From Thermomucor indicae-seudaticae (lineage: Eukaryota > Mucoromycota > Mucoromycetes > Mucorales > Lichtheimiaceae): a DNA stretch of 64,000 nucleotides. Positions 1 through 9,273 of the stretch are shown one piece after another. The notes under the pieces were generated by a model. The model was not told the origin of the DNA and searched no databases. It worked only from the letters and a program-made list of their open reading frames with translations. The DNA lies in NCBI GenBank assembly GCA_000787465.1, contig JSYX01000084.1:19481-83480 (forward strand), read 5' to 3'. The stretch's first letter is position 1. Each line of letters opens with the position of its first letter. The position numbers and the translations under genes are program-made.

Positions 1-675
1 CTAACCTCCAGTGGGATGCAGCGACTAGCTTCCTTGTATGGCCATGAGCATTCAAGAGGGCAGGGATGAGTGAGGGCAAACTAGAAGGAAAAATACAGAA
101 CAAGATACGTCCTGTGCCTTACCAAAGATCAAAAAGACGGATATGTGTACTTTTCAGGAAACTGACTTCCGCAAATCGTGTATAAAATGACACACGACGT
201 TACTGTGATATGTGTGACAATCGCCAACGTGGTGGTCTCTTTGAAAAGGCGCCACCTTGTGTGAGAGCGCCGCAATCCGACAGATGACTGTCGTGCGCCA
301 GTTGAAAAAGTGCTTTAATGTTTTTCAAGTTTAGAGCCAAGGCTCGATGGGTATTAGGAACAAATTCATCAAAAAATTCCACATTCAGCTATAGGAGATG
401 GGTGATCACTGGAGCAGGCTCTTTCTTTTCTTTCTGGCGGTTGGGTAGTGGAGGGGGCCTCGAAAATATGAGGGGTTCTGCCTTGAGCCGCTTCGGTTTC
501 GGACTGAGACGAGGAAGGGGTTCGCCCAGACGGTGGGTGGCAATCAAATTGCAAAAGACTCCGTTTTAGTAAGTTGCAGTGATACTTGAATGTATGGAAT
601 TCATGGTATGCTTAGTAATATCGCTTGTTTTACCTCGTTCCAGAAACAGGCTGGTTGCAAAGCAATCGAAAACAT
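1..675 (-). CDS. Possible partial gene leaving the left edge (doubtful)
   Basis: On the minus strand, about 387-556 holds a proline/lysine-rich open frame, and the same frame continues to about 200 after an in-frame TAG. A possible first exon starts at an ATG at 675-673 with a donor at 633, and a branch-like TTACTAAAAC precedes an acceptor at 559. A second donor-like GTAAGG lies near 120. The phases do not join cleanly and I recognise no family. It would be transcribed divergently from the SamB gene. This is weak evidence of coding potential only. Confidence 0.2.
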
Positions 676-815
676 CCAACACATTCAGCGGAGCTAAAAA
701 ATCAGCGAGTTTGCTGCTCAAGGACGAGGTCTCCTTTTCTTTTCTCTCTTTCTAACCAGCTTACACAACCCTTACAAGGCGTCTGCTTTGTACTTTTTTA
801 CTACATACCCAAATA

Positions 816-2409
816 ATGCGTGAACCCAATTTTAGCTTTCCCTCCCAGAATAGAGCCGCAGTGGTTATTTCATCTGCCTTGTACGATCGTCGAGCGTTGG
901 ATTGCACGGCCACCCTACCTCTCGTCAATTCACTCACACATCTTGCTTATATGACCTCGACATCACCCCGTATACGAGAGATTTTGGCAGCTGATGGAGG
1001 ATTAGAACGATTAGTCAAGATCTTGGCAACTTGTCAAAACACAGACCGGCATTCGTTATGGAAATGGTCCTTGGCTTTCCAATGCATGGTCAATGTAGGA
1101 GTTCGTGGCACGGAAGCAATAAGGAGCCGTGTAGTAGAGACCGGTGCTGTGCATGTTGTCTTAGCGATTCTTGAAAACTTCCTGCGGGCACTCGATCAAG
1201 ATAAGGCAAGCAAAGACCACGATCGCAAACAGCTTCATCAACCGCTACCTGCGACAGCCACTGCACTATCTTTACCCACGGTTCCTCTCCAGCCCACCCA
1301 GTCAAGGTCGACGCCAATCACTCCGTCACGGAGATTTTTCGGCCAACTTTCAAGTGACCAGCAACTCACTCCGGACCGCCCTTTCGTTAGCCCGAAGCGA
1401 CGTACCTTTATCACTCGCACTCCCAAACCAAAGCCGAAACCAGTTGATCCTTCACTGTCTTCGATACCACTTCTGAACAGTCTTTCTCCGGACGCAATCC
1501 TGCATCGTGAGGAGGACATCCTTTTATCCTTGCAGCTCTTAGCTTACCTTTCGAAATACCCTCATATTCGCGAATCATTCCACAAGAATCATCGTCGCAA
1601 TGTGTTTTCGGTTGTAGAAAAGTTCACTTACCGCTTCCATCCGCCAACGGTCATTTACTGGGCAGGTGTTATTATGCGCAACGCTTGCAGGAAAGACGAA
1701 GCAAGAGGAGGAATAAGACAATGTGCGTACATGCATTGCGGCAAGTGGGAACGTTTTCCACGCGAGTTTGCAAAATGTCGTCGATGGTAAGTTGGGTTTA
1801 TTTTCCTTTTTATTGTTCCGCCCGACGTAATGCTGACCTTTGAATGTCAATAGCCGCAAAGCAAAGTACTGTTCTAAAGCTTGTCAGTCGAAAGCCTGGC
1901 AAGAAGGACACAAGTATTGGTGTGTTGAGCGTCCACACTCGACACAGCCTCCAGCAACGACAACGACCTCAAGCGCAACTGCTGCTGCTGCCGCGGCTGT
2001 CGTTGCTGCTGCACCACAACCAGCTCCACAGCCTGACCAAGTGATGCACCTTGAACCTCACGGCGCGACACCGGATGTCATGCCAATCCCTATTGAAGAG
2101 CGCCAAAGCGAATTAACGCAAGTTGACGATGCTACGGGCGGTAACAATGAACCTACTAGACATCGTTCCTCGATATCTTTTCCTTCAGCAAACGATCATC
2201 CACTTACTTCCAATAATGACCGTAATACAGGTGAGGCCCATCCAGCTTCGCTTATTCGTGGACACTCTGGGCGGGATCACCATCATCACCACCATCTTCG
2301 ACGACGTAATTCACGCTCAGCACACAGTGTCCCTTCAGGGTCATCTACTGAAGTGGAAACTGAAGTGGCAGACAACGCTCCAATGCGAGATATGATGGAC
2401 GTGGATTAA
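816..2409 (+). CDS. samB: MYND zinc-finger protein SamB/Mub1
   Basis: Exons 816-1786 and 1854-2409 give 508 residues. The 67-nt intron has GTAAGT, a TGCTGAC branch site and AATAG. The N-terminus MREPNFSFPSQNRAAVVISS is the signature of fungal SamB/Mub1 and fixes the start. An armadillo-like helical region follows. A MYND finger starts at about residue 303, with cysteines in CAYMHC and CRRCRKAKYC and continuing to about 345; the intron splits a zinc-ligand Cys codon. The tail is low complexity (Ala, Gln and a His run). In yeast, Mub1 partners the Ubr2 ubiquitin ligase for Rpn4 turnover; in Aspergillus, SamB affects morphogenesis. Those roles are family knowledge, not seen here. Confidence 0.93.
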
Positions 2410-2968
2410 TCGCAAATTCCCACTAGAAGCGTGACAACCTGTGTACATGTATTAGTCCTTTTTTCCCTCTCTCTTTCTCTTTGCTGTTTCCTGCCTCTTT
2501 GTTTCTGTCACTGTTGACGGCACTTGTCTTTCTTTCTTTCTACCCACTTGCGGTCTGACAAAGAGTAAGGAATTCTCTCTATTTTTGAAACCAATGTACT
2601 TTTGTTCACCACAAAAGTCTTGCTGACAAAGCAATTCGAAATACAACTCCCCTCATTAGAAAGGAGGTCTCGAAAAAAGGCCATACATATGATGTTGTTT
2701 GTTGAAGTTATCTTATTAATGGCACTTTTGAACAGTTTCTAAGATGCTGTATCATGCGATGGTACTTGTGGAACTTCCTTTTCATTTTGTATATTGCAAA
2801 GCAAGCTCAATGGTGATTCTGCTAATGCCGTTCGTGTTACGAAGCATCATTAGAAGGAACATTTGTCCAGCAATGGCAATAATCGAACGGTTACTGTATT
2901 TTGTGAGAAGTGCGATATAACTACAATCTTTTATATTTGAGAGTACAATGCAATGGGAAAGAACCATT
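2410..2968. other. Intergenic, convergent 3' ends
   Basis: This lies between the stop of SamB and the stop of the amine oxidase, which face each other. It is AT-rich with pyrimidine runs near 2458-2545. I see no supported gene. Confidence 0.6.
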
Positions 2969-4743
2969 TTAAATCTTTCGAATATAATCAGCATGCATGC
3001 GTGCCTTCGTGATAGTGGGGTAGTATTCTGCTTTGGGACACTTGTCTTGAATGCATTGGATAACTTGGTAAGCTGTGTCTGCACCACTGAACCATGCTCC
3101 CTGCAAGAAGCCGTAAAAGTCCGTAGACATGGCTTCTCCAGCAAAGAAGACACGGTTCAGCAGTGGCGCCTTCATGTTGACGTGATGTTGACTTAGTTCA
3201 CCAATCGGCCAATTCGAGTAGCTCCCACGGAAAAGTGGGTTCGAGTGCCATCGAGGTACCAAGATTTCAGTTGGCTCGGGGATGTGGTCGCCGTACATAG
3301 TCCGGAGTATCTTCATCACTTGGCCTTTGACCTCTTCATCCGTCATGGATTCAACCATGTAGGACATATCCTGCGTTACGGTAACAAAGAAGATGTTGGT
3401 CGTTGTGTTCTTTGGGAGGAACCCTGGTGCGTTTAGGTTTTGCCAAGTTGCAAAGTAGCCGCGTCGATCTGGATCGGCATACACGGTGAACTGACTGTCG
3501 TCCCAGAATTGGTAGGGGAAGTTCAAAAAGATCTTGGTGTAAGTTGCCATATGAAAACCGTGGATGCCCTCCAGTTTCCAGGCCGGAAGTCGAGGACTCC
3601 ATTCGACATCGTGATTTTCAAGACCCCGACTCTACATGATGGATATGTTTATTTCGATGTATTTGTTATTATCCACATAGTCTCCTGAACTTACGAGAAT
3701 GTGCAGATGGCATAGTCGGCTTTCACCACGTCTCCTGTCTTGGTGTACACAATAACGCCGTCTTCGTCGTAGGCAATTTTGGTCACTGTCGTGTTAAGCT
3801 TGAGGCGAGGATCGTTTTCTTTGAGGATCTGGCGGGCTTCCTCCAAAAAGATGAATTTGAAACCTCTGCAGAAGGGTTATAAGTGATGGAGCTTCTATTG
3901 AGAACTCACAATCATATACCTCGGGTCCATCACGAAGAGATCTCCGTCACTGTCGGGTCCGAAGCTCGTGTAAGTCCAGTTATCGTTTATCATGGCGTAT
4001 TCCAAGGACGATATCTCGGGATCTTCACCCATTTCCCAGTCGAACTTGTAGTACTCGATGGCCCGGTCGACCGCGGTTGTTGGGTACCATCCTGCCAAAT
4101 CCAGGCCTACGCGGGAGGGCAAATCCACTTGATTGTTTACTATGCGATTAACTACATAATACATGATCATTTTAGATATTTACTGCCAATTCTTGGATAA
4201 AAAGAAACTGAACTTACATGCCAAATCTTCCATCCGCTTATAAGCCTCGTTATATCTAGAAAGGCATTATACCTCAAAGACAAAATAAGGATATAGAGCA
4301 TGATTCCCTTTTCTATACCTGTTGCAAGAGTCTGTGAAATTGACCTTGCCATGTTCATCATAGACGACAACGTCGTCATTGTTGGTAGCCGCTGTCTTGA
4401 GGCCGTATTTCTTGCGTAGTTGGTTGATTGGATTGCTCCCGAGGCCTTGGACCCAATTACAGCCCATTTCAACTCGGATCCCAGCAAATGGGACATCCTG
4501 TGCTCTGCCTGCGGTCTACATGTTAGTACATGTAATGTTTTACCTTTTTGCTCGAAGTTCCTTACCGCCCAAGGTGTCCCTGGCTTCGATAATGACGAAA
4601 TCTTCGATCCCAGCTGCTGTCAAGTTGCGTGCCGCATTGATGCCACTCACTCCACCGCCCAGAATGGCTACCTTGGTACGCGCCGTTGTCGCGGCAACTG
4701 CAAGTGGTAACAAAGATCCTAGAAGAAAAGCAATGGGTTTCAT
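2969..4743 (-). CDS. Secreted flavin amine oxidase (polyamine oxidase-like)
   Basis: Six exons (4743-4566, 4508-4319, 4255-4218, 4151-3920, 3865-3695, 3629-2969) give 489 residues with phases closing exactly. A signal peptide (MKPIAFLLGSLLPLAVAA) is followed by the FAD dinucleotide motif ILGGGVSGINAARNL. The middle contains NWVQGLGSNP, and MATYTKIFLNFP is typical of polyamine/amine oxidases. The C-terminal FAD motif is AGEAMSTDFYGFLQGAW. The family oxidises amines with FAD and releases H2O2; a substrate such as spermine or spermidine is inferred. The signal peptide implies an extracellular, vacuolar or ER location, unlike cytosolic yeast Fms1. The introns are 54-66 nt. Confidence 0.9.
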
Positions 4744-4788
4744 GGCCCGTACTTTTTCGTCTGCATTCTCCAGATAAGGTCTGATCTC

Positions 4789-4796
4789 TTTATATA
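4789..4796 (-). promoter_or_regulatory. TATA-like box of the amine oxidase gene
   Basis: On the minus strand TATATAAA lies about 45 bp upstream of the ATG at 4743. Position and sequence suit a core promoter; no transcription start data exist. Confidence 0.4.
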
Positions 4797-5481
4797 CATT
4801 ATCAGGAAGGGGCAGGGACGAAGTTTGAACAAGAAAGGGTCACCATGTACAACCGACTCTTCCCATCGAAAAGCATAAAGCCGATCGTTTCGAAGAAAGC
4901 TCAGGCGCAAGATGCATCACTGTATTACCCCGCACGCCTTTATTCAAGGTACACGTTGACCGATAGCAGTTTTTTAAGTCTGTTCACAAAAAGTAACCGT
5001 GTTATAAATCGTGGCGGCACAACAATGGAATACCGGCCGCACTTGATAGGTTAATGTATCGATTTATCTCGGAACTTCTAGCCTGAATGACTTGTGGTCC
5101 TGCGAAAGTCCTGCTACACAAGAATGCATATCGTATGTGTTGCTATGCCGCTGTTCAGTATGACGTGTTCTGACTATCTGTACGCGATATATTTAGAGTT
5201 TTGATGCTGCTTCTTCGGCAAAATTCATACATATTGGAAGATTTTTATTTAGTAGAAACCATAACATCACCGCACGGCGACACTTATTTTTCTCTCCACT
5301 TCTCGCAACTATTGATTAATGAAGTCATCATGGTCATGGTCGCAAACGAAGTGTTAGCTGTCAGACGAGGTATCATAAAACATTCTGGGAAATAAAACAT
5401 TGCAGCATAATGCGCAGAGACGTTGTGTAACAGTAACAGTTGCATGTTATGCAAGTTGTGTTTGATCCCTGTTGCCAGGCC
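4797..5481. other. Intergenic
   Basis: This is upstream of the amine oxidase and downstream of Tvp38. It is AT-rich, and I see no convincing gene, repeat or RNA. Confidence 0.55.
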
Positions 5482-6683
5482 CTAGGCACCGCTCCGCTGC
5501 TCTTGCAAGCTGTGTTCGCTAACATTATCATCGTCATCGTCGTGCCATTCCGTCCAGTCCTCGAGGTAGTCGCCCCTTGTCGGTTCTTGGCTCAAGAACG
5601 CCATCGCTTCCTCTTCAGATTCGCCTCGATTGGCTTGTTCCACGGCCCGTTTGGCTACAATATAGACATAGACCATAACAACGATAGCAAGAGTGGAGCC
5701 AATGACCATGGCAATCATTCGCGTTGTTTCCGCTCTGCGATCACTTTCTGTCATATCTTCGTCTTCGCCGAGAACATGTTTGGCAAACGAGGTCAGATTC
5801 GCACCAATATATACATGCAGGGCAATTTTGGTCAATGACAAGGCAGTACCCAAGGTATATTGCTTGAGCGATATATCTGTTGACGCAAAAAGAACGTTCT
5901 ACGGACATTTGCCTGTAGATAAGTCTGCCATAACCATCATCTGTACCAGATGTCCACTTACAAGAAGGTTGAATGGATAGGGAGATAGACGGATTAAAAG
6001 GAAGAGCTGAATGCATAGAAGCCGGTTAATATTTAGTCCACATTATCGTTGAGAAATACACTTACCTTAAACCCTCTTTTCTCGACAGCGTGAACAACGG
6101 CTTGTAGATTCGGATATCTAGTCATCCAATGATGTACCCTATCTTTGAGCCATAATCGTGCCAGCACAAAGCATGTAACACCGCCGAGCAGAGCGCTAAA
6201 ATAGGATATTGGAAATCCACGCGCGAAGCCAAACGTGAAACCAGACAGAGTTTGATAGGTTCCATATCCGATCATTGGAGGAAACGCACTGAGAAATATC
6301 AAGAGAGACAGCAAAAAGTATCCGCTACAAAGAAGCCCAGATGTCAGTCAATGATTTCTTCCACAGGTGCAAGTGGCGTGTTACCTGGCACCCATGTCTC
6401 GCACTGCTTTACTCAAGTTTTCCAGCGCTTCCAAGAGTTCCTTTCGATAGGCCCACATTACCGCGCCCATAACCATCGAAAACGTCGTCATACCAACAAA
6501 CCATCGATGGTTCCTTACAAACTCCCAGAGCCGCCGTCGGTCAAAGATCCTTTTCCGCCAGCTCAACTGTGCATCACCCAACCAATAGTGTGTCGTTTGC
6601 CCTCTGTCATCTCCTTCACTATCCATGCTGTGCCATCGCTGAGTCTCGAACGCTGGTCGTTTGTCGCTGTGTTCGAGTGCCAT
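5482..6683 (-). CDS. TVP38: Tvp38/TMEM64 family Golgi membrane protein
   Basis: Exons 6683-6385, 6324-6066, 6006-5962 (45 nt) and 5898-5482 give 339 residues. The VTT/SNARE-associated domain carries GYGTYQTLSGFTFGFARGF with a glycine-rich turn and LIRLSPYPFNLLNVLFAST, the conserved re-entrant part. Several membrane helices follow, and the tail is acidic and cytosolic. Yeast Tvp38 sits in Tlg2-containing Golgi membranes, and DedA/VTT relatives act in lipid scrambling or transport. The start is the first ATG in frame. An acceptor-like TTTTTTGTAG just upstream leaves open a further 5' exon. It ends in TAG. Confidence 0.88.
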
Positions 6684-7267
6684 GACATGTTCCGCATTGT
6701 CTACAAAAAAGTCACTTGCAGAATGTTAAACCCATTTGACCAATATATCATGCTTAAATCGCCAAGCGCTCACTGTACCGCGAGTATTGTCCTCATTGCG
6801 GCTGCAGCTGGTGTCACTTTTCACTGTTAGCTGTGTATCGCCGGGTAATGCTATTGCACCGTGTCGCTGTTGTGTTTCTGGACTTTGTCTAGAGTGTGCA
6901 TCAAAACAAGCGAAAACTGTAGATGAGGATCAAGGAGCGTAAGCATTATGCTGATCGATCAACGCACCCGCGATCCATAGTTGGAGCTTAAAAGTGGTGG
7001 GCAGCAGAAAAAAGAGAAATCCGAGAAAACCAAATGCTTCTTATTTGTATGTTTTCTTTGAAGACACCGAAAAGAAAGTTACAGTGATACGAACAATCAA
7101 GAGAAATAAGGATTCTTAAATGAGCAATCAGTATGTTTGCGAGCAATATGTTATTCGAATTTGCTGCACGTCTTCGAGAATCAATCAACATCGTAAAAGT
7201 AATATATACAACGGAGGATTATTTCATGCACCATCAGCCGATGCACAGAACTCTGCCAGAACTCTGA
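6684..7267. other. Intergenic upstream of Tvp38
   Basis: This is the promoter side of Tvp38. Short open frames here have no recognisable product and no supporting splice structure. Confidence 0.5.
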
Positions 7268-7415
7268 CCAGATGAGGTTCTGATCAGAGTCTGTCAGCAA
7301 TCCGTTTGCCAGAACCCAGTCAGAACTCTGTCAAAGTCTGACCAGATGAGGCTTTGATCAGAGTCTCTCAGCAATCCGTTTGCCAGAACCCGGTCATAAC
7401 TTTGTCAGAGTCTGA
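7268..7415. repeat. Two tandem copies of a 74-bp unit
   Basis: Copies at 7268-7341 and 7342-7415 both begin CCAGATGAGG and share the block TCAGCAATCCGTTTGCCAGA with only a few changes. Each is itself built from degenerate decamers of the type TCAGAGTCTG/CAGAACTCTG, and these also flank the pair from about 7248 to 7445. It lies in non-coding DNA. Confidence 0.85.
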
Positions 7416-7681
7416 GTTATTTTCTGATCAGAATCTGTCAGAGTCTCGCTTGGTGTGTATGGCTGGTCATATGGGCGACTGCCACTGAAAAAGCAGACTT
7501 GAAGGTAATAAATGGATTGAAAGTTGACTCAAACGTATTCATGAACATGCCTGTCAATAATATGTAGGTTTCACACAGGGTAGACAATGATCACGGTGCT
7601 TTACCTAATGTATTAGTTACCCACACAAGGCAAAGATGAACTGAGGCCGAGGATCACAGTTGACAAATAACATACATTAAC

Positions 7682-8199
7682 CTAGTTCAGGAAGTCATAT
7701 TGCATATTGGTCTTAAACTTCTGGCAATAACAGGTAGGGACGCGTAAACCATCGCCTCGGCTGTATGACCGTATAACTGACTTTGAAATGCTTATAGACA
7801 ATGAACGCGTTACTTGTTCATTTCGTCTCCTTTGCCTTACCATGAGCAGCACAGAGAATGAATCATCACGTTTAATAGAATCGGTTGGTGTCAATCGCGC
7901 GACAATGTTTGAGATTGTACTGACGCCACGATAGCAATCAAAAGTGAAGACACAGTTGGCCGATGTTGAGAGGAGCCCGCTACGCACTGTCAACAATGCC
8001 ATTAGGGTAAAAAGACGACAACACACTTTCGACAAACAATTTCTTTTGCTAAATCATTGTCTGTATAGTCGCAGACCCCTGACAGTAAACCTAGAAGCAA
8101 GACACCAGAGACCAAGGTAAATAAACGTTCAGGGAGAAGCAGGATGGGCGAAATCGCATAGGGATTGTTTACTTTAACACGCAAATATCTATAGTCCAT
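7682..8199 (-). CDS. Hypothetical membrane protein (doubtful)
   Basis: Two minus-strand open frames overlap here. The upstream one (start 8199) begins MDYRYLRVKVNNPYAISPIL and has a hydrophobic stretch LFTLVSGVLLLGLLSG. The other (start 8035) is mixed in composition. They are in different frames, and I could not find a clean intron to join them. No family is recognised. It may be spurious. Confidence 0.2.
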
Positions 8200-9181
8200 A
8201 AGCTCATCACCGTCAGTACATTTTCCGACGTCGTCATCACCTCAACGGGTAGTTCGAACACGCGAGCAATCTATCCTGTCACCACAACGTTCAACAAGCG
8301 GACAACAGCAGCGCACAAAGTATTGTCAGCAGCAGATAAGGAATGAGAGTCCAGGATCACCAACGACAAGAGAGTCCAGTGATGTTTCGCTCGACGCGCA
8401 TATATCAACAACGACAAGAGAATTCAACGATGTTTTGCTCGACGCGCAGATCGAAGAAAAGCAGAAAGAAAAGGAAGAAAAGCTACAGGCTTTACAAGCA
8501 GCGCGAACCAAAACAATTGCGATGCGCAAAGAATTGAATGAAAAAGAGAATGAGCTCATATCCGCACAGTCAAAAGTTCAAAGCATGGTCTCTAAACAAG
8601 AATATGACGAAAAGAAAAGAAGACTGCAAGAACTTCAAAACGAAATTGCGGATAATGAAGATATGATTAGCGAATTTTCCGAGCTGTGGCAACTTGCTCA
8701 AGATGAACATGAAAAAGAATGCGACAAGATATTGCACCCGACGTTGGAAAAGTGCATTAAAGTACACGAATTGAAAACGCTTTTGAAAGAACCTCACACA
8801 CTGCCACGAGTCGCATACAAGGGATTGGCAGAGAACAAACGCGAAAAGTTGGAAACGGCACGTGCAAAAACAGCTGCCATGGAAAAGGAACGGAATGAAC
8901 TGGAGAAGCAGCTGGAAAACATGCAATCGAAACTACAAGAGCTACAGACGGAAAAAGCCTCAAGACGCGAATATGACGAAATGAGAATGAGACTGGAAGA
9001 ATTGGAACGCGATGTCGCAGATAATCGAGATATCCTTGAAGCCTCAGGACTGACAGAAGACGAAATTATCGAGCACGATATCCACGAACAACTATGCGAC
9101 GACTTGATGAACAAGATATGCGAGAAAGGAATCAGGATACATGAATTGAAAAGACTCTTGGAAGATACCAACGAATCATGA
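8195..9181 (+). CDS. Duplicated coiled-coil protein, 5' end unresolved
   Basis: The frame is open from 8195 to the TGA at 9179-9181, but no in-frame ATG precedes 8522, so the start probably lies on an unseen upstream exon. The N-terminal part is Ser/Gln/Arg-rich and contains a 48-bp (16-codon) in-frame tandem duplication at 8361-8456. The rest is strongly predicted coiled coil and is an internal duplication. SKQEYDEKKRRLQELQNEIA pairs with SRREYDEMRMRLEELERDVA, and CIKVHELKTLLKE with GIRIHELKRLLED. No known domain is recognised. The charged heptad pattern suggests a scaffold or structural role. Confidence 0.6.
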   Translation, partial: SISSSPSVHFPTSSSPQRVVRTREQSILSPQRSTSGQQQRTKYCQQQIRNESPGSPTTRESSDVSLDAHISTTTREFNDVLLDAQIEEKQKEKEEKLQALQAARTKTIAMRKELNEKENELISAQSKVQSMVSKQEYDEKKRRLQELQNEIADNEDMISEFSELWQLAQDEHEKECDKILHPTLEKCIKVHELKTLLKEPHTLPRVAYKGLAENKREKLETARAKTAAMEKERNELEKQLENMQSKLQELQTEKASRREYDEMRMRLEELERDVADNRDILEASGLTEDEIIEHDIHEQLCDDLMNKICEKGIRIHELKRLLEDTNES

Positions 9182-9273
9182 ATAAACGACTTCTCTGCGT
9201 ATGCCGCATATTTATTTTATTGACCTCTTCAACACTGTTGGGTATACTGTCCTTCCTTTCCAGTCCTTTGTTG

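Noticed and set aside
2782..3153. 123-codon minus-strand frame overlapping the amine oxidase end
   Set aside because: It is in a different frame from the FAD-binding C-terminus and has no domain.
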